Assembly (NCBI RefSeq): GCF_000426285.1
Contig: NZ_AUFB01000003.1
Coordinates: 310,001 to 374,000, forward strand
From: Rhizobium leucaenae USDA 9039
GTDB lineage: Bacteria > Pseudomonadota > Alphaproteobacteria > Rhizobiales > Rhizobiaceae
Direction of reading: 5' to 3'
DNA: 64,000 nucleotides
A program made the translations under genes and the position numbers. The notes under the pieces are model-generated. The model did not search any database, was not told where the DNA came from, and worked only from the letters and a program-made list of their open reading frames with translations. Positions 26,361 to 34,889 of this stretch are shown here, one piece after another. Positions within the stretch are counted from its first letter, which is position 1; each line of letters starts with the position of its first letter.

Positions 26361-26427
26361 TAAAGCAAAAAAGTTGCGTTAAGCACATGTAGGGTGCCGC
26401 ACAGCTAAAAGCAAATAATTTGCGTTA
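26361..26427. promoter_or_regulatory. Twin palindromic operators between the MFS and TetR genes
   Basis: GCAAATAATTTGC at 26411-26423 is a perfect 13-base palindrome. A degenerate copy, GCAAAAAAGTTGC, lies at 26365-26377, 46 bases away, and both are followed by GTTA. They lie between the divergent MFS and TetR start codons, the usual place for TetR-family operators. Confidence 0.65.
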
Positions 26428-26487
26428 GCAACGAGCGGATGCTTTCGATGCGATAACAGCGACAAAGGGAAAGATTGGCATCAATCT

Positions 26488-27090
26488 ATGGTTTCAAGAG
26501 AAAATCCGCGTCCCGGCGGCCGCAGCGCCAGGGTTCAGGCCGCGGTGCATCAGGCGGTTCGCGAGATGTTAGCCAGGATGGAGCGCGCCGACGTCACGAT
26601 CCCGCTCATCGCACAGCGCGCCAATGTGACGCCATCGACGATCTATCGCCGCTGGGGCGATCTGCAGGAACTGTTGGCAGATGTCGCGGCTTCCCGCCTG
26701 CAGCCGGAAACGGAGCCACTTAAAACCGGAAGCGCCAGGATGGACCTGCAGGCCTGGGCCGAGCAATATGCCGACGAAATGTCCTCCGGTGCCGGCCGGC
26801 AGATGATCCGCGATATCCTTGCAGTATCCGACACGGCGAATGCGGAGAAGTGCTCTGGATACACGCAGCAGCAATTGCGCGTGATCGTCGCCCGGGCGGA
26901 AGAGCAGGGTGAGGCGTTTCCGACGCTCACCGAACTGATGGACTTCGTCATCTCGCCGATCATGTACCGCATTCTCTTCGATCAGGTGCCGAACAGCGAC
27001 TATATTCATGGCCTGATATCTCGGGTCATGCCGAAAGGTGCGCCAAGTCCTGAAACTGCGGAAGCAACAGTTGATGTCTCGGGCGCCTGA
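26488..27090 (+). CDS. TetR/AcrR family transcriptional regulator
   Basis: 200-residue repressor. The N-terminal helix-turn-helix is at roughly residues 15-60: VREMLARMERADVTIPLIAQ then RANVTPSTIYRRWGDLQELL, the TIYRRW being diagnostic. The remainder is an alpha-helical ligand domain resembling TetR_C members (QMIRDILAVS, FVISPIMYRILF). It is divergent from the MFS transporter with paired palindromes between, which suggests local control of efflux. The inducer is unknown. Confidence 0.9.
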   Translation: MVSRENPRPGGRSARVQAAVHQAVREMLARMERADVTIPLIAQRANVTPSTIYRRWGDLQELLADVAASRLQPETEPLKTGSARMDLQAWAEQYADEMSSGAGRQMIRDILAVSDTANAEKCSGYTQQQLRVIVARAEEQGEAFPTLTELMDFVISPIMYRILFDQVPNSDYIHGLISRVMPKGAPSPETAEATVDVSGA

Positions 27091-27319
27091 CGGTTTCCCC
27101 AATGGGTTCGCTTCTTCCGCTGGTTTAGGCTGCGTTGCCCCCCAACCGGCCAAAAAAGTAAGACAGCGATCACGTTTGAAACATGCTGCGGTCAGTGATT
27201 CCCTTGGGATATGCAGCGTCGATGTCTCCGTCGCGCCATTTCGCTATTGAAGAACAACGGCAAAGATGATGCTAATGGTTGCCGAATAGATTCAACGGCA
27301 ACGCAAAGGGGATCATTCG

Positions 27320-27754
27320 ATGCTCAATGAGTTCAAGGCTTTCATCGCCCGTGGCAACGTCATGGATCTCGCGGTCGGCGTGATCATTGGCGGCGCCTTT
27401 GGCGGTATCGTCAAGTCGCTGGTGGACGATATCATCATGCCGATCGTCGGCGCCATTTTCGGCGGCTTCGATTTCTCGAATTATTTTCTTCCACTCTCAT
27501 CCACCGTCAACGCACCGACGCTGGCCGCCGCCCGCGCGCAGGGCGCGGTTTTCGCCTACGGCAATTTCATCACCGTCCTCATCAATTTCCTCATCCTCGC
27601 CTGGATCATCTTCCTGATGGTCAAGGGCGTGAATACGCTGCGCAAGCAGGTCGAGCGCAAACAGGAAAAGGGCGAGGAGACCGCGCCGCCGCCGGCCGAT
27701 GTGCAATTGCTCACCGAAATTCGCGATCTCTTGGCCAGACGCCCTGCCGTCTGA
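27320..27754 (+). CDS. mscL: Large-conductance mechanosensitive channel MscL
   Basis: 144-residue inner-membrane channel releasing solutes on hypo-osmotic shock; acts as a pentamer. The N-terminus [20 protein letters not shown] leads into the pore-lining TM1 ([20 protein letters not shown]), the periplasmic loop follows, TM2 is [19 protein letters not shown], and a cytoplasmic helix ends the chain ([11 protein letters not shown]). It is close to the usual 136-145 residue length. It is preceded by AAAGGGGAT and followed by a hairpin at 27782-27804; apparently monocistronic. Confidence 0.97.
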   Translation: MLNEFKAFIARGNVMDLAVGVIIGGAFGGIVKSLVDDIIMPIVGAIFGGFDFSNYFLPLSSTVNAPTLAAARAQGAVFAYGNFITVLINFLILAWIIFLMVKGVNTLRKQVERKQEKGEETAPPPADVQLLTEIRDLLARRPAV

Positions 27755-27781
27755 GGCACGTTTACCGTCCTTTATCTTCAG

Positions 27782-27804
27782 CCCCGGCCTATGAAAGGCC
27801 GGGG
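27782..27804 (+). terminator. Hairpin after mscL
   Basis: CCCCGGCCT pairs perfectly with AGGCCGGGG across a five-base loop, 28 bases after the mscL stop. It lacks a clear T-run. Confidence 0.6.
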
Positions 27805-27861
27805 TCCATTCATCACGAAAATCGATTGGTCGCTCAGTCAAAGTCATGGGATTTGCCCCCC

Positions 27862-27935
27862 GAATTGCTCTATCTCTTTGTTTTCCCGCATTCCGGACGG
27901 AAAACCGCTACGCACTTTTCCTGGAATTGCTCTAA
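27862..27935. repeat. Intergenic repeat family B, short copy
   Basis: The last 49 bases (27887-27935) are identical to 50633-50681. In this copy GAATTGCTCTA occurs as a direct repeat at both ends (27862-27872 and 27924-27934), which suggests an internal deletion or recombination of a longer element. It ends 25 bases before the aminotransferase start. Confidence 0.75.
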
Positions 27936-27959
27936 GAAGGCGGAAACCGGAGACTTTGC

Positions 27960-29126
27960 ATGTCGATATTGGATAGCCTCAGCCCGCGTGCGCTGACCGC
28001 GCCCGAAAGCGGGATCGTGGAAGTCGTGAACTATGCCCGTGGGCGCGATGGGCTGTTGCCGCTCTGGGTCGGCGAGGGCGATCTGCCGACGCCGGATTTC
28101 ATCAACCGCGCGACCATGGCCTCGCTCAACGCCGGTGAAACCTTCTACACCTGGCAGCGCGGCATTCCGGAGCTGCGCCAAGCGCTCTCCGATTACTATG
28201 GACGGCATTTCGGCGTCTCCCTGCCGATGGAGCATTTCTACGTCACCGGCTCGGGCATGCAGGCGATCCAGCTGTCGGTGCAGGCGATCACCTCGCCCGG
28301 CGATGAAATGATCTATCTGTCGCCGGCTTGGCCGAACATCGCGGCCGCGCTCGAGATCGCCGGCGCCCGCTCGGTCGCGGTGCCGCTGCAGTTCGAAAAC
28401 GGCAAGTGGACGCTTGGTCTTGAGCGTCTGAAGGCGGCGATCACGCCAAAAACCAAGGGTCTCTTCATCAACACTCCCTCCAACCCGACCGGCTGGACGG
28501 CGACGCATCAGGACCTCAGGAATATTCTGGCGCTTGCCCGGGAGCACGGCCTCTGGATCATGGCCGACGAGATCTACGCACTTTATTATTATGCCGGCGG
28601 CCGCGCGCCCTCCTTCCTCGACGTTAAGGAGGCCGACGACAAGATCCTGTTCGTCAATTCCTTCTCGAAGAACTGGTCGATGACCGGTTGGCGCGTCGGC
28701 TGGATCGTGGCGCCCCCCGAACTTGGCCAGGTGATCGAAAACCTCGTGCAATACTCGACCTCCGGCGTGGCGCAGTTCATGCAGAAGGGCGCCGTTGCCG
28801 CACTGAACGAAGGTGACGATTTCGTCCGCTCCAACATCGCCAAGGCCGCTCGTTCGCGCGATATCCTTTGCGACGCGCTGATCGCCACCAATCGTGTCCA
28901 CACGCTGAAGCCGGATGGCGCGCTCTATTCTTTCCTGAAGATCGACGGCGTCACCGACAGCCGCAAGGCCGCCCTCGATATCGTCGATAAGACCGGCGTT
29001 GGCCTTGCGCCCGGAACGGCCTTCGGCAAGGGCGGCGAACTCTTCATGCGTGCCTGTTTCCTGCGTGATCCCGCACAGGTGGCGGATGCCGCCGAACGGC
29101 TGAGCCGGTATATCTTGAGTCTTTGA
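27960..29126 (+). CDS. Class I/II pyridoxal-phosphate aminotransferase
   Basis: 388-residue fold-type I aminotransferase. The PLP lysine lies in VNSFSKNWSMTGWRVG at about residue 237. FINTPSNPTGW, MADEIYALYYY and the C-terminal ACFLRD region are family marks, the last containing the carboxylate-binding Arg. A tryptophan appears in the active-site loop (YLSPAWPNI). It resembles rhizobial aspartate/aromatic-type aminotransferases, but the amino donor is not deducible. It is flanked by two different intergenic repeats and probably monocistronic. Confidence 0.9.
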   Translation: MSILDSLSPRALTAPESGIVEVVNYARGRDGLLPLWVGEGDLPTPDFINRATMASLNAGETFYTWQRGIPELRQALSDYYGRHFGVSLPMEHFYVTGSGMQAIQLSVQAITSPGDEMIYLSPAWPNIAAALEIAGARSVAVPLQFENGKWTLGLERLKAAITPKTKGLFINTPSNPTGWTATHQDLRNILALAREHGLWIMADEIYALYYYAGGRAPSFLDVKEADDKILFVNSFSKNWSMTGWRVGWIVAPPELGQVIENLVQYSTSGVAQFMQKGAVAALNEGDDFVRSNIAKAARSRDILCDALIATNRVHTLKPDGALYSFLKIDGVTDSRKAALDIVDKTGVGLAPGTAFGKGGELFMRACFLRDPAQVADAAERLSRYILSL

Positions 29127-29129
29127 GCG

Positions 29130-29285
29130 ATACCTTCGCCCCAACAGGGAGAAGGCCGCGCTCTACGCGCGGGTTGAGGGGGCATTGCACCGTTAGGCGG
29201 CGAACAGTCCCTGAAACATGAAATCCGGGCAACGCCCCCTCAACCGCGCCCTTGGCGCACCTTCTCGCTGTTGGGGCGAAGGTAT
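29130..29285. repeat. RIME-like palindromic repeat, copy 3, with 26-base terminal inverted repeats
   Basis: The left end (29130-29155) and the right end (29260-29285) are inverted copies matching at 25 of 26 positions, beginning ATACCTTCGCCCCAACAG. Inner GAGGGGGC and GCCCCCTCAAC segments match copies 1 and 2. The element begins four bases after the aminotransferase stop and folds as one long stem, like a non-autonomous palindromic element. Confidence 0.8.
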
Positions 29286-29445
29286 TTTCCGCCATTCGAT
29301 AAAATTCGACCGATCTCCGAAAACTCCGCCTAACCATAGGAACAATCTTTCCTTGGCGGCAGCCTGCTCAACCCCTGCTTTTAGTCAAATCCGTAAGAAA
29401 GCGGGCTTCATATGCTTCTCATATTACTTTGCAGGGGCGCGAAGA

Positions 29446-30480
29446 ATGACAGTGTTGGTGACAGGCGGTGCCGGGTATATCGGCAGCCATATGGTCTGGA
29501 AATTGCTGGACGCCGGCGAGGATGTGGTCGTCATCGACCGTCTCTCCACCGGTTTTCGCTGGGCAGTCGCGCCGGCGGCACGCTTCTATCTCGGCGATGT
29601 CGCCGATGAAGTGTTGCTGCAGAAGATCTTCGCGGAAAATGATATCGACGCCGTCATTCACTTCGCCGGCTCCGCCGTCGTGCCCGTGTCGATCGAAGAT
29701 CCGCTTGCCTATTACGACAATAACACCGGCAAAACCCGCGTCCTGACGAGCGCGGCGATCAAGGCAGGTATTCGCCACTTCGTCTTCTCCTCCACCGCCG
29801 CCGTCTACGGCCCGCAGCCCTCCGACGAACCGGTGCGGGAAAACGCGCTGTTGCGCCCGGAAACGCCCTATGGGCAATCCAAGCTGATGTCGGAATTGAT
29901 GCTGCGCGATGCCGCCGCCGCTTACGATTTCAGCTATGTGGCACTCCGTTACTTCAATGTCGCCGGTGCCGATCCGAAGGGCAGGGCCGGCCAATCCACC
30001 GACGGCGCCACACATCTTGTCAAGGTTGCCTGCGAAGCGGCCCTCGGACGCCGCCGCCAGGTGGATATCTACGGCACCGACTATCCAACGCATGACGGCA
30101 CGGGCGTGCGCGACTACATCCATGTCTCCGATCTCGTCGAAGCGCATATGATGGCGCTGCAGCACCTGAGAAGCGGTGGCCGGCCGCTGGTTGCCAATTG
30201 CGGCTATGGCATGGGCTATTCGGTGCTCGATGTTCTGAACATGGTCATGCGCGTCAATGGCCGCGCGTTCCGCATTCACATGGCGCCGCGCCGGCCGGGC
30301 GATGCCGCCAGTGTCGTCGCCGATGCCACCCTCGCCCATCGCGAACTCGGCTGGGTGCCGAAATACAATTGCATGGAGACGATCGTGCGCTCGTCGCTAG
30401 AGTGGGAAATCAACCTCGCCCATAGATCCGGTTTCGACGCCAGCGGTTTGCGCAAGGTGTTCGCGGCGCCAAGCATCTGA
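29446..30480 (+). CDS. galE: UDP-glucose 4-epimerase
   Basis: 344-residue short-chain dehydrogenase-type enzyme interconverting UDP-glucose and UDP-galactose for surface polysaccharides. NAD-binding VTGGAGYIGSH is at residues 5-15, SSTAAVYG carries the catalytic Ser/Thr, and YGQSK has Tyr142 and Lys146. The motif GVRDYIHVSDLVEAH is typical of GalE. The open frame begins upstream at 29218 inside the repeat, but the ATG at 29446 with AGGGG upstream gives the expected N-terminus. Rhizobia often carry several galE copies, so this could be any of them. Confidence 0.95.
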   Translation: MTVLVTGGAGYIGSHMVWKLLDAGEDVVVIDRLSTGFRWAVAPAARFYLGDVADEVLLQKIFAENDIDAVIHFAGSAVVPVSIEDPLAYYDNNTGKTRVLTSAAIKAGIRHFVFSSTAAVYGPQPSDEPVRENALLRPETPYGQSKLMSELMLRDAAAAYDFSYVALRYFNVAGADPKGRAGQSTDGATHLVKVACEAALGRRRQVDIYGTDYPTHDGTGVRDYIHVSDLVEAHMMALQHLRSGGRPLVANCGYGMGYSVLDVLNMVMRVNGRAFRIHMAPRRPGDAASVVADATLAHRELGWVPKYNCMETIVRSSLEWEINLAHRSGFDASGLRKVFAAPSI

Positions 30481-30617
30481 CGATGCTCCGGCGTCGGCAT
30501 CTACATTCGCTGGCTGGGTGGAATACAAAGCAGATGCTGATCCTTGGTAATATTTCCCAATAAAAATAACCGAAAATCAAGTTTTTTGTGGTTTTGGATG
30601 GGTGGGGGAAGGACGCC

Positions 30618-32579
30618 ATGAGGAACTTGCTTTCAGGCTTGCGCCTGCAGAAAGACGACCCGACATTTCTGCTGGCGCAATATAAAGCGCTGTCGTCACA
30701 GATACCGGTCCTCTACATTCTTCTGATCATCAACGCCCTTGCCGTGGCCGCCACCCATATCCACACCGCGCCGATGTGGCTGGCGCTTTACGTGCCGGTC
30801 GGCCTGAGCATCCTCTGCGTTTTCCGCATCATCTGGTGGCAGATGCACGGCCAGGATCCCGTCAGCGCGGATCGAGCCTACAGTGTGATGCGTCGAACAG
30901 TCGTGCTAGCCGGGGTGCTGACCCTTGCTTTCGGCACCTGGGCCGTCGGACTTTATCAATACGGCAATGCCTATCAGCAGGGTCAAATCTCCTATTTCCT
31001 TGTGGTGACGGGCATCTCCTGCGTCTTCTGTCTCATGCATCTGCCGGCCGCCGCCTTGCTGACGACGGCGATCACCTTTTCCTTCATGGTGGTCACCTTC
31101 ATGTTCTCCGGCAACTCCGTGTTCGTGGCTACCGCGACCAGCGTCATCTTCCTCTCTTTCCCCTTCGTCCGCGTCATCAACAGTTACTTTCGGAATTTTG
31201 CCGGGCTGGTGCGGCTGACGGAGGAACTTGGGGACAAGCAGGCGGAAGCCGAACGGCTGAACCTCATCAACAGCCGCAACGCGCTGCAGGATCAATTGAC
31301 CGGTCTTGCCAATCGCCGCAGCTTCTTTCGCGAATTGCAGGATCTGTTGCAGCAACGGCCGGAGGAGCCGCCAATCGTCGGTCTTGTCGACCTCGACGGT
31401 TTCAAGCCGGTCAACGACGTCTTTGGCCATGCGGCCGGCGATCTCGTGTTGAAGCAGACGGCCGAGCGTTTCGTGGCGCTGATGGGCGGCGAGGGCACCA
31501 TTGCCCGCCTCGGCGGCGATGAATTCGGCGTGATTTTTCCAAGTGATCTCGACCGAAATCGCGTCTCCGACATGGGGCAGGCTTTCTGTGCCGCGCTACG
31601 CGAACCCTATGAGGTGCCCGGCGGCTCCATTCGCATCTCCGGCTCCTGCGGCATCGTCGTTCCGGAAGGCGACGGCCACACGGCCGAACAATTGTACGAA
31701 AAGGCGGATTTCGCCCTCTACCAGGTCAAGAGCCGCCGCAGCGGCAGCGTCGAGTTCTTCTCCCACGATCTCGAAGAAATCCTTCGGCAACGACACCTGA
31801 TCGAGCTGGAATTGCAGGGCGACAATTTCGCCAGGGAATTGTCGTTGGAATTCCAGCCGATCATCGATCTCGATGACGGCCATGTCGTCGGCTTCGAGGC
31901 CTTGGCGCGCTGGAACAGCGCCCGCCTCGGACGCGTCAGCCCCAGTGCCTTCATCCCTGCCGCCGAACGCACTGCGATGATCGGCAAGATGACCCGCATT
32001 CTCTTTGCCGAGGCGCTGCAGGCATTGTCGATCATGCCGCCGCCGCTGCGGATATCCTTCAACCTCTCGGCCCGCGATATCTGCGACCACGAGACTTCGA
32101 TGGCCCTGCTCGGCATGATCCATGCCGCCAAGGTCGATCCGCGCCGTATCGAATTCGAGATCACCGAGACGGCATTGTTGTCGGATTTCGACACCGCCTA
32201 CGATGTCATAAGCCTCCTGCGTGCCGCCGGCATTACCATCGCGCTCGATGATTTCGGCACGGGCTTTTCCAGCCTCAGCCATATCCACCGGCTGGAATTC
32301 GATAAGATCAAGATCGACAAAAGCTTTGTCATGCAGTTCGACCGTGATGTCCGCTGCATGAGCATCACCCGATCCGTCGCCAATCTCTGCCGCAATCTCG
32401 GCATCGCATCGGTCGCCGAAGGCGTCGAAAGTGCTGAGATCGCCGAGGCGCTGCATGCATTCGGCGTACGGCTGGCGCAGGGCTATCATTTTTCCAGGCC
32501 GCTGCGCCTGCATGACGCCATCGCCTTTGCCGAGGCGAGCGAGACCGGCCATCAGACGCGGCATGTGGCAAAGGCCTAA
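30618..32579 (+). CDS. Membrane-bound GGDEF-EAL protein (c-di-GMP synthesis/breakdown)
   Basis: 653-residue inner-membrane signalling protein. Residues ~25-190 carry about six membrane segments forming an unnamed sensor region; a short helix (EELGDKQAEAERLNLI) leads to the GGDEF domain. The cyclase motif RLGGDEF near residue 299 and the phosphodiesterase motif FEALARW near 425 with LDDFGTG are both intact. No RxxD inhibitory site is seen five residues before GGDEF, so product feedback may be absent. The ATG at 30618 follows GGGGGAAGGA. It overlaps the convergent LysR gene by four bases. Net activity cannot be told from sequence. Confidence 0.92.
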   Translation: MRNLLSGLRLQKDDPTFLLAQYKALSSQIPVLYILLIINALAVAATHIHTAPMWLALYVPVGLSILCVFRIIWWQMHGQDPVSADRAYSVMRRTVVLAGVLTLAFGTWAVGLYQYGNAYQQGQISYFLVVTGISCVFCLMHLPAAALLTTAITFSFMVVTFMFSGNSVFVATATSVIFLSFPFVRVINSYFRNFAGLVRLTEELGDKQAEAERLNLINSRNALQDQLTGLANRRSFFRELQDLLQQRPEEPPIVGLVDLDGFKPVNDVFGHAAGDLVLKQTAERFVALMGGEGTIARLGGDEFGVIFPSDLDRNRVSDMGQAFCAALREPYEVPGGSIRISGSCGIVVPEGDGHTAEQLYEKADFALYQVKSRRSGSVEFFSHDLEEILRQRHLIELELQGDNFARELSLEFQPIIDLDDGHVVGFEALARWNSARLGRVSPSAFIPAAERTAMIGKMTRILFAEALQALSIMPPPLRISFNLSARDICDHETSMALLGMIHAAKVDPRRIEFEITETALLSDFDTAYDVISLLRAAGITIALDDFGTGFSSLSHIHRLEFDKIKIDKSFVMQFDRDVRCMSITRSVANLCRNLGIASVAEGVESAEIAEALHAFGVRLAQGYHFSRPLRLHDAIAFAEASETGHQTRHVAKA

Positions 32580-33493
32580 GCTGACGCGTGCCCAAGAAAG
32601 GCCGGCGCATTGCGATGCACGGCATCCACCAGAAAATCGATGACCGTGCGCACGCGCGGCGATTGCCTGAGGTCACGGTGGCAGGTGATCCAATAATGGC
32701 GTTTCAGGTCGACTTCATCGGGCAGCACTATCTGCAGGTCTGGATGCCGGTTCGCGATGAAGAAGGGCAGGACACAGAGCCCAAGCCCGTTCTTGGTCGC
32801 CGTCAACTGCGCAAAGATGCTGGAACTCTGGAATTGCGGCCTGATGCGCGGATGGATGTCGCCGAGATAATCGAGACCGGGCGCAAAGATCATGTCTTCG
32901 ATATAGCCGATGAAGGCATGCTCCGGCAGGTCATCGCGGCTCTCCACCGGCGGGTGGCTGGCGAGGTAATCCCGCGAGCCATAGACCTGCAGATGATAGT
33001 CGGTCAGCTTTTCGGTGAAATAAGGGCCGGCCTTCGGCGGGTCGAGCACGACGACGATATCGGCCTCCTTGCGCGATAGCGACATGATCTGCTGGATGGT
33101 CACCAACTCCAGCGAGATGTTCGGATACCGCGCGGTGAACTCCGAAAGCATGGTGGTGAAGAAGAAATTGGAAAAACCTTCCGGCGCGCTGATGCGCACC
33201 ACACCGCGCTGGGCGGCCGAGCCGGCCGTCAGGTCAGACCGCAGCCGCTCGGTTTCCTGCTCCATCCGCTCGGCGGTATCCACGAAGCGCTGGCCCATGC
33301 CAGTCAGCATATAGCCGCGCGGATTGCGCTCGAAGAGCTTGACCTGCAGGGCAAATTCCAGCCGATCGATTCGGCGCGAGACGGTGGCGTGGCTCGTCCG
33401 CAATTGCCGTGCGGCGGTCGAAAGCTGACCGGTCCGGGCCACCGCCAGGAAAAATTGCAGATCATCCCAGGTAAAATGCGGCGCGGTTTTCAT
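32576..33493 (-). CDS. LysR family transcriptional regulator
   Basis: 305-residue regulator. The N-terminal winged helix FFLAVARTGQLSTAARQL plus TSHATVSRRIDRLEFAL is a typical LysR DNA-binding domain, with LFERNPRGYMLTGMG as the wing. The effector-binding domain starts near residue 90 (GVVRISAPEGFSNFF), in the group of CbbR/DmlR-like proteins. The in-frame TTG at 33511 lies inside the palindrome and is rejected. It is divergent from the ABC importer substrate-binding gene, which makes the importer its likely target. Confidence 0.9.
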   Translation of the reverse strand: MKTAPHFTWDDLQFFLAVARTGQLSTAARQLRTSHATVSRRIDRLEFALQVKLFERNPRGYMLTGMGQRFVDTAERMEQETERLRSDLTAGSAAQRGVVRISAPEGFSNFFFTTMLSEFTARYPNISLELVTIQQIMSLSRKEADIVVVLDPPKAGPYFTEKLTDYHLQVYGSRDYLASHPPVESRDDLPEHAFIGYIEDMIFAPGLDYLGDIHPRIRPQFQSSSIFAQLTATKNGLGLCVLPFFIANRHPDLQIVLPDEVDLKRHYWITCHRDLRQSPRVRTVIDFLVDAVHRNAPAFLGHASA

Positions 33494-33504
33494 GCGTCCC
33501 CTTC

Positions 33505-33520
33505 TGTTCAAAAATGAACA
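33505..33520. promoter_or_regulatory. Palindrome at the LysR start, candidate autoregulatory site
   Basis: TGTTCA-AAAA-TGAACA is a perfect inverted repeat 12 bases upstream of the LysR ATG. A related half-site, TTTTGAACAG, recurs at 33621-33630 within TGAACAGATTCA, 31 bases before the importer's first gene. Shared TGAACAG suggests one regulator acts on both promoters. Confidence 0.55.
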
Positions 33521-33665
33521 GACACTGTTTGGAATTAATTGTAAACTTCACTTGCGTCAACGCAGGATTTCAATGATCTTGACGGACAGGAAAGTCGTTT
33601 TGAGGATAACGGCTGGCCAATTTTGAACAGATTCATTTTTGCCAAAATCTCTGGGAGGAGAGGAT

Positions 33666-34874
33666 ATGCGAAAGAGTCTCATTGCATCCCTGGCACTTCT
33701 GCTTGCAACCGGCACCTCGGCGTTCGCCGCCGGCGCGTCCGACGGTGTGGTGAAGATCGGCATCCTGAATGACCAGTCGGGCGTCTATGCCGACTTCGGC
33801 GGCAAGTCCTCGGTGGAGGCCGCGAAGATGGCCGTCGAGGATTTCGGCGGCAAGGTGCTGGGCGTGCCGATCGAGATCGTCGATGCCGACCATCAGAACA
33901 AGCCTGATATCGCCTCCAACATCGCTCGCCAATGGTATGACACCGACAAGGTCGATGCCATCATGGAGCTGACGACCTCGTCGGTGGCGCTGGCGGTTCA
34001 GGCGATCGCCAAGGAAAAGAAGAAGATCGATATCGTCACCGGCGCGGCGACGACCGATCTCACCGGCAAGCAATGCTCACCCTATGGTTTCCACTGGGCC
34101 TACGACACGCACGCGCTGGCCGTCGGCACCGGCGGCGCGCTGGTCAAGCAGGGCGGCGATACCTGGTTCTTCCTGACTGCCGATTACGCCTTCGGTTATT
34201 CGCTGGAGCAGCAGACCAGTGATTTCGTCAAGGCGAACGGCGGCAAGATCCTGGGTTCTGTGCGTCATCCGCTGTCCACCAATGACTTCTCGTCCTTCCT
34301 GCTGCAGGCGCAATCGTCCGGCGCCAAGGTCATCGGCCTTGCCAATGCCGGTCTCGACACCTCGAATGCCATCAAGCAGGCGTCCGAATTCGGCATCACC
34401 CAGGGCGGCCAGCATCTGGCGGCGCTGCTCTTCACGCTCGCCGAAGTTCATGGTCTTGGCCTGCAGGCCGCCCAAGGCCTGACGCTGACCGAGGGCTATT
34501 ATTGGAACCGCGACGACGAAAGCCGCAAGTTCGGCAAGCGCTTCTTCGATCGCACCGGCAAGATGCCGAACATGATCCACACCGGCACCTATTCCGCCGT
34601 GCTGCAATATCTGAAGGCCGTGCAGAAGGCCGGCACCGACGATACGGAAGCGGTCGCCAAGGAACTGCATGAAATGCCGGTTGACGATGTCTTCGGCCGC
34701 GGCGGCACCGTCGGCCCCAATGGCCGCATGATCCACGACATGTACCTGCTCCAGGTCAAGAAGCCGGAGGAGAGCAAGCAGCCATGGGATTATTATAACG
34801 TGCTGGCAACGATTCCCGGCAAGGAAGCCTATATCGATCCGGCCAAGAGCGGCTGCGATCTCGTCAAGCAGTAA
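33666..34874 (+). CDS. ABC transporter periplasmic substrate-binding protein (branched-chain amino acid type)
   Basis: 402-residue exported binding protein. The signal peptide is MRKSLIASLALLLATGTSAFA, cleaved after residue 21. The mature part is a type I periplasmic-binding fold (Peripla_BP_6): VKIGILNDQSGVYADFGG, DADHQNKPDIASNIARQW, and the hinge-region TADYAFGYSLEQQ. Such proteins bind amino acids, urea, amides or aromatic acids; the ligand here is not deducible. First gene of a five-gene importer operon, with a strong Shine-Dalgarno (GGGAGGAGAGG) favouring 33666 over the upstream ATG at 33639. Confidence 0.92.
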   Translation: MRKSLIASLALLLATGTSAFAAGASDGVVKIGILNDQSGVYADFGGKSSVEAAKMAVEDFGGKVLGVPIEIVDADHQNKPDIASNIARQWYDTDKVDAIMELTTSSVALAVQAIAKEKKKIDIVTGAATTDLTGKQCSPYGFHWAYDTHALAVGTGGALVKQGGDTWFFLTADYAFGYSLEQQTSDFVKANGGKILGSVRHPLSTNDFSSFLLQAQSSGAKVIGLANAGLDTSNAIKQASEFGITQGGQHLAALLFTLAEVHGLGLQAAQGLTLTEGYYWNRDDESRKFGKRFFDRTGKMPNMIHTGTYSAVLQYLKAVQKAGTDDTEAVAKELHEMPVDDVFGRGGTVGPNGRMIHDMYLLQVKKPEESKQPWDYYNVLATIPGKEAYIDPAKSGCDLVKQ

Positions 34875-34889
34875 GTTTGCGATCAGCCG

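Noticed and set aside
29218..29445. N-terminal extension of galE by 76 codons
   Set aside because: It begins inside a palindromic repeat; the ATG at 29446 gives the canonical epimerase N-terminus with a Shine-Dalgarno.
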